Shown here: positions 25,120 to 35,031 of the stretch, piece by piece
Numbering within the stretch: position 1 is the first letter of the stretch
Layout: every line of letters starts with the position of its first letter
From: Bacteroidaceae bacterium
GTDB taxonomy: Bacteria; Bacteroidota; Bacteroidia; Bacteroidales; Bacteroidaceae
Assembly (NCBI GenBank): GCA_017560125.1
Contig: JAFYOS010000027.1
Location: 1-64,000, forward strand
Direction: 5' to 3'
DNA length: 64,000 bases
Program-made: the position numbers and the translations under genes
The notes under the pieces: generated by a model
Seen by the model: the letters and a program-made list of their open reading frames with translations, nothing else
What the model was told of the DNA's origin: nothing
The model's database searches: none

Positions 25120-25722
25120 ATGAAAATCTTAAAGATATATTCGCTGTTTTTGTTCGTGGCGCTCTTTGGTCTTGTTGCTTGCGACGAGACCGAGGAGGCT
25201 GGCGAATATGCCAATTGGTCGGCGCGTAACAGCGCATTTGTAGATTCCATTGCAAGCGTTGCCCGTGCCGATGAATCGGGCGAATGGATGACCTATCTTG
25301 CCTATGGCATGAACGACTCGTTGCAGTGGGACAATCAGTATTATGTCTATTGCAAGGTGCTTCGCAGTGGCGATGGTGTCGAGTCGCCTTCGTTTTCCGA
25401 TACGGTGCTGGTCAATTATCGCGGCCGCTTGATTCCGTCGAAGACCTACCCCGATGGCGCTATTTTTGATGAATCCTATCTCGGACAGCTCGACCCTGCG
25501 GTCAATGTGCCGCAGAAGCTTAATCTGCCGGGTTGTGTGCGTGGATGGACTACGGCTATGATGCGCATGAAGGTTGGCGATGTATGGCGCATATATGTGC
25601 CTGCGGCGCTTGGGTACGAGGGCCGTCAGGATGTCAGCGGAGTGCCTCCTTATTCGACGCTGATATTCGATCTCAACCTGGTAGGTTTCTCTCCTATCGG
25701 TACTCCTGTGCCACAGCAGTAA
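25120..25722 (+). CDS. FKBP-type peptidyl-prolyl isomerase, lipoprotein
   Basis: The 200-residue product begins with MKILKIYSLFLFVALFGLVAC; the lipidated Cys is followed by DETEEAGE, an acidic segment compatible with surface export. The C-terminal half is an FKBP domain: DTVLVNYRGRLIPSKTYPDGAIFDES, LNLPGCVRGWTTAMMRMKVGDVWRIYVPAALGYE, and VPPYSTLIFDLNLVGF. It would assist folding of exported proteins. It is ten bases downstream of glyS and is followed by a terminator. Confidence 0.9.
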   Translation: MKILKIYSLFLFVALFGLVACDETEEAGEYANWSARNSAFVDSIASVARADESGEWMTYLAYGMNDSLQWDNQYYVYCKVLRSGDGVESPSFSDTVLVNYRGRLIPSKTYPDGAIFDESYLGQLDPAVNVPQKLNLPGCVRGWTTAMMRMKVGDVWRIYVPAALGYEGRQDVSGVPPYSTLIFDLNLVGFSPIGTPVPQQ

Positions 25723-25742
25723 ACAGATAATAAAAGCATAAA

Positions 25743-25777
25743 TAGAGCGAGTATATATCTACTTGCTCTATTTTTTT
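25743..25777 (+). terminator. Terminator after the FKBP gene
   Basis: TAGAGCGAGTA (25743-25753) pairs with TACTTGCTCTA (25760-25770) with one G-T pair, followed by seven T. Confidence 0.88.
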
Positions 25778-25789
25778 ATGTAAAATTGT

Positions 25790-25797
25790 TACATTTG
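25790..25797 (+). promoter_or_regulatory. -7 box before the TlpA-like gene
   Basis: TACATTTG fits the consensus, 46 bases before the ATG. The -33 box is weak. Confidence 0.6.
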
Positions 25798-25843
25798 TGA
25801 AAATTTTGCGTTTAATAGATAGGTAGTAATGAATTTTTAGAAA

Positions 25844-26953
25844 ATGAAAAACGTATTATTCTTTCTGTTGGCGTCGCTGATGATGGTGGCGTGCGCTGAT
25901 GACCGCCGTTTTGTGGTGCGAGGCAATGACAAAGGTTTCACCGATGGATATAAGGTGTATATGCTGTGCGAGCAGGGCAATTGTGAACGGCCCGTGCTTT
26001 TTGCCACTGCTGTTATTAAAAACAACTCCTTTGAAATTGATGGCATCGCAGAAAAACCTTTCGATGCGGTTGTTGCGGTGTGCGACTCCACTCATATCGA
26101 TGAGCAGACGATGGAGCTGCTCTCCGAAGATGGGCGTCCCTTCTCGCTGAACCTCTTTGTGGAGCCGGGCGAGATTGTCATCACTCCTTACGATTGGGAG
26201 CAGAACGCGCCGGCCAAGGCGAGTGGCACTCCGTTGAACGATCTTTATAATAGGTTTGTAGCGGATGTCGATAGCGTGAAGAAAAACATAGGGGATGACC
26301 CCGAAACGATGTTCTCTTTCATTGTTCCTTTTATATTAAAGAATATCGACAACGCCGTTGGAGTGACGGTGTTCGATTGCTGGCATTGGTCGATGCCCAA
26401 GGAGATGAAGCTGGAGATACTCGATTCGCTTGAAGCTTGTTATGGTGATAAATATTCCGAGCTTAGAGCCGATACCCGTGCCGAATTGCAGCACCAGCAG
26501 ATGCGCGACAAGCAGCGCGAGGCGGTTGGGGTCGGTTGTAAATATAAGGATATAAAAGATGTTGATGCCGATGGCAGGGTGTTGTCGCTTAGCGGCGTTG
26601 TCGAGAACCCCAAAAACAGATATGTGCTTCTGGAATTTTGGGCTACATGGTGTCGTCCTTGTATGGCCGAGGTTTCCAATCTGCTCGATGCCTATAAAAA
26701 CTACAACGGCAAGGGGTTCGATATATATGCCGTTTCGCTCGACGACGATGCCGATGCGTGGGGTGCTGCCATCAAAGAGCGTGGCATGCAGTGGACGAAT
26801 GTGCTTACCCGCAAGGGGAGCGACGCATGCGATAAATATGGTATTACCGGTGCCGGTGTTAATTTTCTTATAGATTGTGCCACGGGCGAGATAGTTGCTA
26901 CTGATCTGCGTGGCGATGCGTTGCAGAAGAAGCTGAACGAATTGTTAGACTAA
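25844..26953 (+). CDS. TlpA-like thioredoxin-domain lipoprotein with DUF4369
   Basis: The 369-residue product has lipobox MMVAC (Cys about 17). Residues about 22-120 resemble DUF4369 (a beta-rich domain, FVVRGNDKGFTDGYKVYML...). The C-terminal ~140 residues are a thioredoxin fold with redox motif WCRPC (C270, C273), cis-Pro region TGAGVNFLID. Such proteins reduce or shuffle disulfides of exported proteins in Bacteroidota. DUF3467 follows 12 bases later. Confidence 0.9.
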   Translation: MKNVLFFLLASLMMVACADDRRFVVRGNDKGFTDGYKVYMLCEQGNCERPVLFATAVIKNNSFEIDGIAEKPFDAVVAVCDSTHIDEQTMELLSEDGRPFSLNLFVEPGEIVITPYDWEQNAPAKASGTPLNDLYNRFVADVDSVKKNIGDDPETMFSFIVPFILKNIDNAVGVTVFDCWHWSMPKEMKLEILDSLEACYGDKYSELRADTRAELQHQQMRDKQREAVGVGCKYKDIKDVDADGRVLSLSGVVENPKNRYVLLEFWATWCRPCMAEVSNLLDAYKNYNGKGFDIYAVSLDDDADAWGAAIKERGMQWTNVLTRKGSDACDKYGITGAGVNFLIDCATGEIVATDLRGDALQKKLNELLD

Positions 26954-26965
26954 TATATAAATACT

Positions 26966-27280
26966 ATGGAAAATAATAATAAAGAGCAGGGCTTTCCTGT
27001 TGAGCTGAAAGAGAGTGTGGCCGAAGGTGTTTATTCCAATATGGCGGTGGTGGCGCATTCGTCCACAGAATTTGTGCTCGATTTTATATCTGTTTTGCCG
27101 GGAATGAACAAGGCGCAGGTGAAATCGAGAGTTATAATGGCGCCCGAGCATGCCAAACGCCTCATGATGCTGTTGCAGGATAATATCCGCCGCTACGAAA
27201 CGAATTTCGGCGAAATTGGTGGTAACGGGACCTCTGCTCCCTATCCCATGCCCAACATCAAAGTGAAGGGTGAAGCGTAA
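26966..27280 (+). CDS. DUF3467 protein
   Basis: The 104-residue product matches the short Bacteroidota family DUF3467: YSNMAVVAHSSTEFVLDFISVLPG, then AQVKSRVIMAPEHAKRLMMLLQDNIRRYE. There is no signal peptide, so it is cytosolic. In this phylum it usually lies between rpoC and rpsL, which suggests a link to transcription or ribosome synthesis. Here the rpsL side is kept, but a TlpA-like gene replaces rpoC. A terminator separates it from rpsL. Function unknown. Confidence 0.85.
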   Translation: MENNNKEQGFPVELKESVAEGVYSNMAVVAHSSTEFVLDFISVLPGMNKAQVKSRVIMAPEHAKRLMMLLQDNIRRYETNFGEIGGNGTSAPYPMPNIKVKGEA

Positions 27281-27298
27281 TCCTATTACCTTATATAT

Positions 27299-27337
27299 AA
27301 CACAGGGCCTGTATCGTCGGGTTCTGTGTTTTTTTTT
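27299..27337 (+). terminator. Terminator after DUF3467
   Basis: ACACAG (27300-27305) pairs with CTGTGT (27324-27329); inner wobble pairs extend the stem; a T run follows to 27337. The remaining stretch to rpsL is AT-rich leader. Confidence 0.78.
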
Positions 27338-27452
27338 GTGAAAAAATGCTCGAAATGCCCCCTGCGGGCGTGGATATATACACAATATTGCCGAAATGTG
27401 AAAGTTTTTGTAAAAAAATAAATCAAATATTTTTTATTCCGAAAATAATCAG

Positions 27453-27460
27453 TAACTTTG
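27453..27460 (+). promoter_or_regulatory. -7 box of the ribosomal superoperon
   Basis: TAACTTTG fits TAnnTTTG and is preceded by a T-rich stretch at the -33 position. It lies 90 bases before rpsL, leaving an AT-rich leader. Confidence 0.7.
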
Positions 27461-27549
27461 CAGACCGAAAAAGGTGTATTGTGCAATTTTGGCACGAGAT
27501 TGAAACGTAAAATATTAAAAAACAATATAATAATTAAAAACTAAACAAA

Positions 27550-27930
27550 ATGCCTACAATTCAGCAATTAGTAAGAAAAGGCAGAGAGGTATTGGTTGAG
27601 AAGAGTAAATCTCCCGCACTCGACAACTGTCCCCAGCGTCGTGGCGTGTGCGTTCGTGTTTACACAACCACTCCCAAGAAGCCTAACTCTGCAATGAGAA
27701 AAGTAGCTCGCGTACGTTTGACAAACCAGAAAGAGGTTAACTCTTACATCCCCGGTGAAGGTCACAACTTGCAGGAGCACTCAATCGTATTGGTTCGTGG
27801 CGGTCGTGTTAAGGACCTCCCCGGTGTACGTTACCACATCATCCGCGGTACATTGGATACAGCAGGTGTAGCAAACCGTACACAGCGTCGTTCTAAATAC
27901 GGTGCAAAACGTCCCAAGGCTAAGAAGTAA
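27550..27930 (+). CDS. rpsL: Ribosomal protein S12
   Basis: The 126-residue small-subunit protein lies at the decoding centre. The conserved [18 protein letters not shown] segment (residues about 39-56), whose lysine is the streptomycin-resistance site, and the [21 protein letters not shown] loop are intact. It is the first gene of the superoperon. Base and codon use shift here to the GGT/CGT/AAC pattern of highly expressed genes, unlike the GC-richer genes around the cluster. Confidence 0.98.
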   Translation: MPTIQQLVRKGREVLVEKSKSPALDNCPQRRGVCVRVYTTTPKKPNSAMRKVARVRLTNQKEVNSYIPGEGHNLQEHSIVLVRGGRVKDLPGVRYHIIRGTLDTAGVANRTQRRSKYGAKRPKAKK

Positions 27931-27951
27931 TTCAAACAGCAGAAGTATAGC

Positions 27952-27993
27952 GAAGTGATTCCTTCTTCGGGGTAAATTAAGGAATACGACTTC
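27952..27993 (+). other. Hairpin in the rpsL-rpsG intercistronic region
   Basis: GAAGT-g-ATTCCTT (27952-27964) can pair with AAGGAAT-acg-ACTTC (27979-27993) around a 14-base loop. A second small hairpin, GACAC-AGAG-GTGTC, lies at 28052-28065. The 190-base gap is long for this operon. In E. coli, S7 binds the S12-S7 gap to control translation, so a similar role is possible. Confidence 0.5.
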
Positions 27994-28120
27994 AAACTAT
28001 TTTTTAATAACCGTTTTGGTTTGTTGGAAAAGTTATGAAGGTTGAGTAAATGACACAGAGGTGTCGTTGAAGATAACAATAACGCAGCCCCAAACAAAAC
28101 ACAATTTTCGATTAAAGAAA

Positions 28121-28597
28121 ATGAGAAAAGCAAAACCAAAAAAACGTGTGATCCTTCCCGATCCCGTTTACAGCGATCAGATGGTATCTAAATTCGTTAA
28201 CCACCTGATGTACGACGGAAAGAAAAACGTCTCTTATACAATTTTCTACAATGCTCTCGATTTGGTAGCAGCTAAAATGAAGAACGAGGAGAAGACTCCC
28301 CTCGAAATCTGGAAGCAGGCTCTCGAGAATATCACTCCCAAGGTTGAGGTTAAGTCACGCCGTATCGGTGGTGCTACTTTCCAGGTTCCCACAGAGATTC
28401 GTGCTGAGCGCAAAGAGTCTATCTCTATGAAGAATATGATCCTCTTCGCTCGCAAACGCGGTGGTAAGACTATGTCTGACAAGCTCTGTGCAGAGATTAT
28501 GGACGCATTCAACAATCAGGGTGGTGCTTACAAACGTAAAGAGGATATGCACCGTATGGCCGAGGCTAACCGTGCATTCGCACATTTCCGATTCTAA
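28121..28597 (+). CDS. rpsG: Ribosomal protein S7
   Basis: The 158-residue head protein of the small subunit initiates 3'-domain 16S rRNA assembly. The start MRKAKPKKR at 28121 matches family N-termini; the frame extends 20 codons upstream from a GTG, but that part is leader sequence. The conserved [19 protein letters not shown] segment is present as [19 protein letters not shown] structured 190-base leader precedes it, and fusA follows after 19 bases. Confidence 0.97.
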   Translation: MRKAKPKKRVILPDPVYSDQMVSKFVNHLMYDGKKNVSYTIFYNALDLVAAKMKNEEKTPLEIWKQALENITPKVEVKSRRIGGATFQVPTEIRAERKESISMKNMILFARKRGGKTMSDKLCAEIMDAFNNQGGAYKRKEDMHRMAEANRAFAHFRF

Positions 28598-28616
28598 TCT
28601 TTAATACTTTAGAAAG

Positions 28617-30722
28617 ATGGCTGAAATAGATTTGAAATTGACCCGTAACATCGGTATCATGGCGCACATCGACGCCGGTAAGACAACTACTTCTGAGCGT
28701 ATCCTTTTCTTTACAGGATTGACTCACAAGATCGGTGAGGTGCACGATGGTGCAGCTACAATGGACTGGATGGAGCAGGAGCAGGAGCGTGGTATTACAA
28801 TTACTTCTGCTGCTACAACAGCGTTCTGGAAATGGCAGGACCAGACATACAAGTTCAACTTGATCGATACTCCGGGACACGTTGACTTTACAGCGGAGGT
28901 GGAGCGTTCATTGCGCGTACTTGACGGTGCTATCGCTGCATACTGTGCAGTAGGTGGTGTTGAGCCTCAGTCAGAGACTGTATGGCGTCAGGCTGACAAG
29001 TATAATGTACCCCGTATCGCTTACGTTAACAAAATGGACCGTTCAGGTGCGGACTTCTTCTCGGTAGTTCGTCAGATGAAAGAGGTTCTCGGTGCTAACC
29101 CCTGTCCCATCGCGATTCCTATCGGTGCTGAGGAGCAGTTCAAAGGTATCGTTGACCTTGTTACAATGAAGGCGTTTGTATATGAGGATACTGCTAACCC
29201 CACAGAATATACAATTCAGGATATCCCTGCTGAGGTAGCTGAAGAGGCTGCACAGTGGCGTGAGAATTTGCTCGAGAAGGCTGCTGACTTCGATGAGGAT
29301 TTGATGATGAAGGTTCTCGAGGACCCCGATTCAATTACTCCCGAGGAGTTGAGAGCTGCTATCCGCAAGGGTACACTTTCTTTGGAGCTTACTCCTATGA
29401 CTTGTGGTTCTTCTTTCAAGAACAAGGGTGTTCAGCCTCTTCTTGACTATGTATGTGCTTACCTTCCCTCGCCCCTCGATATCGAGGCTGTTACAGGTAT
29501 GAATCCTAAGACAGACGAGGAGGAGAGCCGTCAGCCTATCGAGTCAGAGAAGACTTCAGCTCTTGTATTTAAGATTGCTACAAACCCCTTCGTTGGTCGT
29601 TTGATCTATATCCGTGTTTACTCAGGTAAGGTTGAGTCAGGTTCATATATCTACGACAGTCGTTCAGGTCGCAAAGAGCGTATCTCACGTATGTTCCAGA
29701 TGCACTCTAACAAGCAGAACCCCGTAGAGGTACTTGGTGCTGGTGACATCGGTGCTATCATCGGTATGAAAGATGTTCGTACAGGTGATACATTGTGTGA
29801 CGAGGATGCGCCTATCGTACTCGAGTCAATGGACTTCCCCGATCCCGTTATCAGCATCGCGGTAGAGCCTAAGACACAGAAAGACCTCGATAAACTTGCT
29901 ACAGGTCTTGGTAAACTCGCCGAGGAGGACCCCACATTTACAGTTCGTACAGACGAGCAGTCAGGCCAGACAATTATCTCTGGTATGGGTGAGCTTCACC
30001 TCGATATCATCATCGACCGTCTGAAACGTGAGTTCGGTGTTGAGTGTAATCAGGGTAAACCTCAGGTTAGCTACAAAGAGGCTATCACAGAGACTGTGCA
30101 GGTTCACGAGACATACAAGAAACAGACTGGTGGTAAGGGTAAGTTCGCTGACATCGTTGTTTCTGTAGGTCCTGCAGATCCCGACTTCAAAGAGGGTGGC
30201 TTGCAGTTTGTTAACGAGGTTAAGGGTGGTAATGTGCCTAAGGAGTTCATTCCCGCTGTTCAGAAGGGTTTCCAGTCTGCGCTTAAGGCCGGTGTTCTCG
30301 CTGGTTATCCCGTAGATTCATTGAAGGTTACTCTTCTCGACGGTAGCTACCACACTGTGGACTCTGACCAGTTGTCATTCGAGGTTTGTGCTATCCAGGC
30401 TTACAAGTCTGCATGCCTCAAGGCTAACCCCGTACTTCTTGAGCCTATCATGAAGCTCGAGGTTGTTACTCCCGAGGAGAGCATGGGTGATGTAATCGCC
30501 GACCTTAACAAACGTCGTGGCCAGGTTGAGGGCTTCGAGACAAGCCGTACAGGTGCTCGCATCGTGAAGGCTATGGTTCCCCTTGCTGAGATGTTCGGTT
30601 ATGTTACATCTTTGCGTACAATCACCTCAGGTCGCGCAACATCTTCTATGATTTACGACCACCACGAGCAGGTTAGCGCATCGTTGACTAAGAATATCCT
30701 CGAGGAGCTCAATAAAAAGTAA
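28617..30722 (+). CDS. fusA: Elongation factor G
   Basis: The GTPase drives translocation of tRNA and mRNA. The 701-residue product has P-loop AHIDAGKTT (residues about 17-25), switch [15 protein letters not shown], and the domain IV-V region with [30 protein letters not shown]. Codon use is strongly biased, as in a highly expressed gene. Some Bacteroidota carry a second EF-G2 elsewhere; this copy is the canonical one in the str cluster. tuf is absent from the cluster. Confidence 0.98.
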   Translation: MAEIDLKLTRNIGIMAHIDAGKTTTSERILFFTGLTHKIGEVHDGAATMDWMEQEQERGITITSAATTAFWKWQDQTYKFNLIDTPGHVDFTAEVERSLRVLDGAIAAYCAVGGVEPQSETVWRQADKYNVPRIAYVNKMDRSGADFFSVVRQMKEVLGANPCPIAIPIGAEEQFKGIVDLVTMKAFVYEDTANPTEYTIQDIPAEVAEEAAQWRENLLEKAADFDEDLMMKVLEDPDSITPEELRAAIRKGTLSLELTPMTCGSSFKNKGVQPLLDYVCAYLPSPLDIEAVTGMNPKTDEEESRQPIESEKTSALVFKIATNPFVGRLIYIRVYSGKVESGSYIYDSRSGRKERISRMFQMHSNKQNPVEVLGAGDIGAIIGMKDVRTGDTLCDEDAPIVLESMDFPDPVISIAVEPKTQKDLDKLATGLGKLAEEDPTFTVRTDEQSGQTIISGMGELHLDIIIDRLKREFGVECNQGKPQVSYKEAITETVQVHETYKKQTGGKGKFADIVVSVGPADPDFKEGGLQFVNEVKGGNVPKEFIPAVQKGFQSALKAGVLAGYPVDSLKVTLLDGSYHTVDSDQLSFEVCAIQAYKSACLKANPVLLEPIMKLEVVTPEESMGDVIADLNKRRGQVEGFETSRTGARIVKAMVPLAEMFGYVTSLRTITSGRATSSMIYDHHEQVSASLTKNILEELNKK

Positions 30723-30730
30723 AACAAATA

Positions 30731-30764
30731 CCTACCGGTTAGCGAATGACTCTTAACCGGTAGG
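30731..30764 (+). terminator. Hairpin between fusA and rpsJ, possible attenuator
   Basis: CCTACCGGTTA (30731-30741) pairs perfectly with TAACCGGTAGG (30754-30764), followed by TTATTACATT rather than a pure T run. It may be a partial terminator or an RNA-processing site separating the str and S10 segments. Confidence 0.6.
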
Positions 30765-30802
30765 TTATTACATTATAAAATCAATTTAATAACTAAACTG
30801 AA

Positions 30803-31108
30803 ATGAGTCAGAAAATCAGAATCAAACTCAAATCTTACGATCACAATTTGGTTGATAAGTCAGCCGAGAAGATTGTGAAGACAGTTAAGGCTACAGGCGC
30901 TATCGTTAGCGGTCCTATACCCTTGCCCACTCACAAACGTATTTTTACAGTTAACCGTTCGACTTTCGTTAACAAGAAGTCACGTGAGCAGTTCCAGCTC
31001 TCTTCATTCAAGAGACTTATCGACATCTACAGCTCTACGGCAAAGACTGTTGATGCTCTTATGAAGCTCGAGTTGCCCAGCGGTGTAGAGGTAGAAATCA
31101 AAGTGTAG
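30803..31108 (+). CDS. rpsJ: Ribosomal protein S10
   Basis: The 101-residue small-subunit head protein also serves as NusE in transcription antitermination. [21 protein letters not shown] and the [28 protein letters not shown] loop are conserved. It is the first gene of the S10 segment, 80 bases after fusA with a hairpin between. Confidence 0.97.
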   Translation: MSQKIRIKLKSYDHNLVDKSAEKIVKTVKATGAIVSGPIPLPTHKRIFTVNRSTFVNKKSREQFQLSSFKRLIDIYSSTAKTVDALMKLELPSGVEVEIKV

Positions 31109-31153
31109 TAAATAAAAAACCAATTTTATATAATTAATTAAATCAAAACTGAA

Positions 31154-31771
31154 ATGCCAGGATTATTAGGAAAAAAAGTCGGAATGATTTCCGTATTCAG
31201 TGCCGAGGGTAAGAATATTCCATGCACTGTTATCGAAGCAGGTCCTTGTGCAGTTACACAGGTGAAAACAATCGAGAAGGATGGCTATGAGGCTGTTCAG
31301 GTTGGTTTCCAGGATCAGAAGGAGAGCCGCGTAAGCAAGCCCCTCCTCGGTCACTTCAAGAAAGCTGGTGTAGCTCCCAAGAGACACTTGGCCGAGTTCA
31401 AGAATTTTGAGACAGCTCTCAACGTTGGTGACGTTGTAACGGTTGACCTTTTCGCAGACACAGTTTATGTTACTGTTACCGGTACATCTAAGGGTCGCGG
31501 TTTCCAGGGTGTAGTTAAAAGACATGGCTTCGGCGGTGTTGGTCAGGCTACTCACGGTCAGCACAACCGAGCTCGTAAACCGGGTTCAATCGGTGCTTGT
31601 TCGTACCCTGCAAAAGTATTCAAAGGATTGCGCATGGGTGGTCAGATGGGTAATGCCCGTGTAACTACTCACAATCTTCAAGTGTTAAAAGTAATACCCG
31701 AGCACAACCTTCTTGTTATCAAGGGTTCTGTTCCCGGTTATAATGGTTCAATCGTAATTGTAGAGAAATAA
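31154..31771 (+). CDS. rplC: Ribosomal protein L3
   Basis: The 205-residue protein reaches the peptidyl-transferase centre of the large subunit. [10 protein letters not shown] at the N-terminus and the [22 protein letters not shown] finger loop are typical; the Gln in this loop is the usual methylation site. Its stop overlaps the rplD start as TAATG. Confidence 0.97.
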   Translation: MPGLLGKKVGMISVFSAEGKNIPCTVIEAGPCAVTQVKTIEKDGYEAVQVGFQDQKESRVSKPLLGHFKKAGVAPKRHLAEFKNFETALNVGDVVTVDLFADTVYVTVTGTSKGRGFQGVVKRHGFGGVGQATHGQHNRARKPGSIGACSYPAKVFKGLRMGGQMGNARVTTHNLQVLKVIPEHNLLVIKGSVPGYNGSIVIVEK

Positions 31772-32409
31772 TGGAAGTCAGCGTATTAAATATTAATGGT
31801 GAGAACACCGGAAGAAAGGTTACGTTAGACGAATCTATCTTCGGCATTGAGCCCAATGAGCATGTAGTATACTTGGACGTTAGACAGTATCTTGCTAACC
31901 AGCGTCAGGGTACACACAAGTCAAAGGAGAGAAGCGAGATTTCAGGTTCAACACGTAAGCTCGGTCGCCAGAAAGGTGGTGGCGGTGCTCGTCGTGGTGA
32001 TATCAACTCTCCTCTGTTGGTAGGTGGTGCTCGCGTATTCGGTCCCAAGCCCCGCGATTATCACTTCAAGCTTAACAAGAAAGTTAAGCAGCTTGCTCGT
32101 AAGTCTGCTCTTTCACAGAAGGCTATCGAGAACGCAATCATCGTAGTTGAGGATTTCGCATTTGAGGCACCTAGCACAAAGGCTTTTGTTAATGTGTTAA
32201 ATAAACTTAATATATGCGAAAAGAAACAACTTTTCGTTTTGCCGTCTAGCAATAAAACCGTATATTTGTCAGCACGTAATTTGAAAAGAACCAATGTTGC
32301 AATCGCTTCAAATATAAACACTTACGGAATCATGAATTCAGACGTATTGGTGATTTCTGAGGGTTCTTTGGAAATTATTAGTAAAACTTTAACCAAAAAG
32401 GAGGCGTAA
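31771..32409 (+). CDS. rplD: Ribosomal protein L4
   Basis: The 212-residue large-subunit protein lines the exit tunnel through its basic loop, here [23 protein letters not shown] (about residues 64-86). In E. coli L4 also represses the S10 operon; I see no matching leader upstream of rpsJ other than the fusA-rpsJ hairpin. It overlaps rplC by one base. Confidence 0.96.
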   Translation: MEVSVLNINGENTGRKVTLDESIFGIEPNEHVVYLDVRQYLANQRQGTHKSKERSEISGSTRKLGRQKGGGGARRGDINSPLLVGGARVFGPKPRDYHFKLNKKVKQLARKSALSQKAIENAIIVVEDFAFEAPSTKAFVNVLNKLNICEKKQLFVLPSSNKTVYLSARNLKRTNVAIASNINTYGIMNSDVLVISEGSLEIISKTLTKKEA

Positions 32410-32412
32410 ACA

Positions 32413-32703
32413 ATGGCTATGATTATTAAACCGTTGGTTACGGAGAAGATGACCAAAACAACTGATAAGTTCAATCGTTTTGGCTTCATCGTGCGTCCGG
32501 AAGCTAACAAATTGGAGATAAAGAAAGAAGTAGAGGCGATGTACGACGTGACTGTAGTTGATGTAAATACAATGAACTACGCAGGTAAGTCAAAGAGTCG
32601 TTACACTAAGGCTGGCTTTGTGAAAGGCCGCACTATCGCTGTTAAGAAAGCAATCGTCACTTTGAAGGATGGCGATACTATTGATTTTTACAGTAACATC
32701 TAA
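32413..32703 (+). CDS. rplW: Ribosomal protein L23
   Basis: The 96-residue protein sits at the exit-tunnel mouth and docks SRP and trigger factor. [10 protein letters not shown] at the N-terminus and the extended loop ending [29 protein letters not shown] are typical. A strong Shine-Dalgarno-like AAGGAGG lies 11 bases before the ATG (inside the end of rplD), which is rare in this phylum. Confidence 0.96.
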   Translation: MAMIIKPLVTEKMTKTTDKFNRFGFIVRPEANKLEIKKEVEAMYDVTVVDVNTMNYAGKSKSRYTKAGFVKGRTIAVKKAIVTLKDGDTIDFYSNI

Positions 32704-32708
32704 ATAAA

Positions 32709-33533
32709 ATGGCAGTACGTAAATTTAAGCCTACAACACCGGGCCAGAGACATAAGATTATTGGAGCCTTTGATGAAATCACTGCTGCGGTTCCAGAAAA
32801 GTCGCTTGTAAGCGGTAAGCGTTCAACCGGCGGTCGTAACAACACTGGTAAGATGACCATGCGCTACAGAGGTGGCGGTCACAAACGCAAATTCAGATTT
32901 ATCGACTTCAAGCGTAATAAAGATGGTGTTCCCGCTACAGTAAAAAGTATTGAGTACGATCCCAACCGTTCGGCTCGTATCGCACTTCTTTACTATGCTG
33001 ATGGCGAGAAAAGTTATATAATTGCTCCTAACGGTTTGGAAGTTGGCACAGTTCTCATGTCAGGCGAGAATGTAGCCCCCGAGCTTGGAAATACACTTCC
33101 TTTGAAGTCAATTCCTATCGGTACCGTTGTTCACAACATCGAGTTGCGTCCCGGTCAGGGTGCAGCCCTTGTACGTTCGGCTGGTAACTTCGCTCAGATC
33201 GTTTCACGTGAGGAGAACTACTGCGTAATCAAATTGCCTTCAGGTGAGGTTCGTCGTATTCTCGGCACATGCCGCGCGACAATCGGTACAGTAGGTAACT
33301 CGGATCACGCACTCGAGAGTTCAGGTAAGGCTGGTCGTACACGTTGGTTCGGTCGTCGTCCTCACAACCGTGGTGTTGTTATGAACCCCGTTGATCACCC
33401 CATGGGTGGTGGTGAAGGTCGCGCTTCTGGTGGTCACCCCAGATCTCGTAAGGGTCTCTACGCTAAGGGTCTTAAGACACGCGCACCTAAGAAACAGTCT
33501 ACGAAGTACATTATTGAGAGAAGAAAGAAGTAA
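32709..33533 (+). CDS. rplB: Ribosomal protein L2
   Basis: The 274-residue protein is needed for subunit association and peptidyl transfer. The C-terminal [21 protein letters not shown] segment includes the conserved histidines near the catalytic centre. It lies five bases after rplW. Confidence 0.97.
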   Translation: MAVRKFKPTTPGQRHKIIGAFDEITAAVPEKSLVSGKRSTGGRNNTGKMTMRYRGGGHKRKFRFIDFKRNKDGVPATVKSIEYDPNRSARIALLYYADGEKSYIIAPNGLEVGTVLMSGENVAPELGNTLPLKSIPIGTVVHNIELRPGQGAALVRSAGNFAQIVSREENYCVIKLPSGEVRRILGTCRATIGTVGNSDHALESSGKAGRTRWFGRRPHNRGVVMNPVDHPMGGGEGRASGGHPRSRKGLYAKGLKTRAPKKQSTKYIIERRKK

Positions 33534-33559
33534 TAACAGGATTAATTTTTTGAAATAAT

Positions 33560-33829
33560 ATGAGTCGTTCATTAAAGAAAGGTCCGTATATCAATGTGAA
33601 ATTGGAGAGCAAAGTGCTTGCCATGAACGAGAGCGGTAAGAAATCGGTCATCAAGACTTGGGCTCGTGCTTCTATGATTTCTCCCGATTTTGTGGGACAC
33701 ACAATAGCTGTTCATAACGGAAATAAATTTATCCCTGTTTACGTAACCGAGAACATGGTAGGTCACAAGTTGGGCGAGTTCGCTCCTACACGTACATTCC
33801 GTGGTCACTCAGGTAACCGTAAAAAGTAA
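33560..33829 (+). CDS. rpsS: Ribosomal protein S19
   Basis: The 89-residue head protein contacts the A-site finger and L5. [16 protein letters not shown], the [22 protein letters not shown] core and the [16 protein letters not shown] tail are conserved. Its length is normal. Confidence 0.97.
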   Translation: MSRSLKKGPYINVKLESKVLAMNESGKKSVIKTWARASMISPDFVGHTIAVHNGNKFIPVYVTENMVGHKLGEFAPTRTFRGHSGNRKK

Positions 33830-33866
33830 ACAGGTTATTAAAAATTGAATTAAATAATAATATATA

Positions 33867-34283
33867 ATGGGAGCAAGAAAAAAAATAGCTGCTGACAAGA
33901 AAAAAGAGGCTCGCAAAAGTCTGTATTTTGCCAGTGCGAGAAATATCCCCTCGTCACCCCGCAAGATGAGACTTGTTGCTGACATGGTCCGCGGAATGGA
34001 AGTCGGACGTGCTTTGGGTGTCTTGAAGTTCTCTACAAAAGCTGCTTCTGCCAACGTTGAGAAACTGTTGCGTTCTGCTATCGCTAACTGGGAGCAGAAA
34101 AACGAGCGTAAGGCCGAGAATGGAGAACTCTATATCTCACAGATTTTTGTGGATGAGGCACGCACACTCTATCGTATGCGTCCTGCACCTCAGGGCCGCG
34201 GATACAGAATCCGTAAGCGTTCTAACCACGTAACAATCTACGTGGATACTAAAGTAAATAACAATCAAAAGGTAGAAGAGTAA
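33867..34283 (+). CDS. rplV: Ribosomal protein L22
   Basis: The 138-residue tunnel protein has a basic N-terminal extension ([17 protein letters not shown]) before the core [14 protein letters not shown], and the tunnel hairpin tip [16 protein letters not shown]. Its stop overlaps the rpsC start as TAATG. Confidence 0.96.
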   Translation: MGARKKIAADKKKEARKSLYFASARNIPSSPRKMRLVADMVRGMEVGRALGVLKFSTKAASANVEKLLRSAIANWEQKNERKAENGELYISQIFVDEARTLYRMRPAPQGRGYRIRKRSNHVTIYVDTKVNNNQKVEE

Positions 34284-35011
34284 TGGGACAGAAGGTTAAT
34301 CCGATTAGTAATCGCTTAGGTTTCATCAGAGGATGGGATTCTAACTGGTACGGTGGCAAGAACTACGGCGACGAGTTGGTTGAAGACTCTAAGATCAGAA
34401 AGTATCTTAACGTACGTCTCGCTAAAGCCAGCGTTTCTAAGATTGTTATTGAGCGTACCTTGAAGTTGGTTACAATTACCGTATGTACCGCTAAGCCCGG
34501 TATCATCATCGGTAAAGGTGGTCAGGAGGTTGACAAGCTTAAAGAGGAATTGAAGAAGATCACCGACAAGGAGGTTCAGATCAATATCTTCGAGGTTAAG
34601 AAACCCGATTTGGATGCAAACATTGTAGGTAACAACATTGCACGTCAGATTGAGGGTAAAATTGCATACCGTCGTGCAATCAAATCGGCAGTTGCTAACG
34701 CAATGCGTAACGGCGCTGAAGGTATTAAGGTTTTGATTTCAGGACGTTTGAATGGTGCTGAGATGGCACGCTCTGAGATGTTCAAAGAGGGACGTACTCC
34801 CTTGCATACACTCCGTGCCGATATTGACTACTGTCAGACAGAGGCTTTGACAAAAGTAGGTTTGCTTGGTATTAAGGTTTGGATTTGCCGTGGTGAGGTT
34901 TATGGCAAGAAAGATTTGGCTCCTAACTTTACACAGAGTAAGGAGGGCAACTTCAACAACAACCAGGCTGGTGGAAGAAACTTCAAACGTAAGAAAAATT
35001 ACAATCGCTAA
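34283..35011 (+). CDS. rpsC: Ribosomal protein S3
   Basis: The 242-residue protein helps form the mRNA entry channel. The KH domain motif [15 protein letters not shown] (residues about 73-87) and the C-terminal GVLGIKVWI-like [16 protein letters not shown] are present. A basic, Asn-rich tail ([18 protein letters not shown]) ends it. It overlaps rplV by one base. Confidence 0.97.
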   Translation: MGQKVNPISNRLGFIRGWDSNWYGGKNYGDELVEDSKIRKYLNVRLAKASVSKIVIERTLKLVTITVCTAKPGIIIGKGGQEVDKLKEELKKITDKEVQINIFEVKKPDLDANIVGNNIARQIEGKIAYRRAIKSAVANAMRNGAEGIKVLISGRLNGAEMARSEMFKEGRTPLHTLRADIDYCQTEALTKVGLLGIKVWICRGEVYGKKDLAPNFTQSKEGNFNNNQAGGRNFKRKKNYNR

Positions 35012-35031
35012 CGAATTGAATTTCAAGAATT

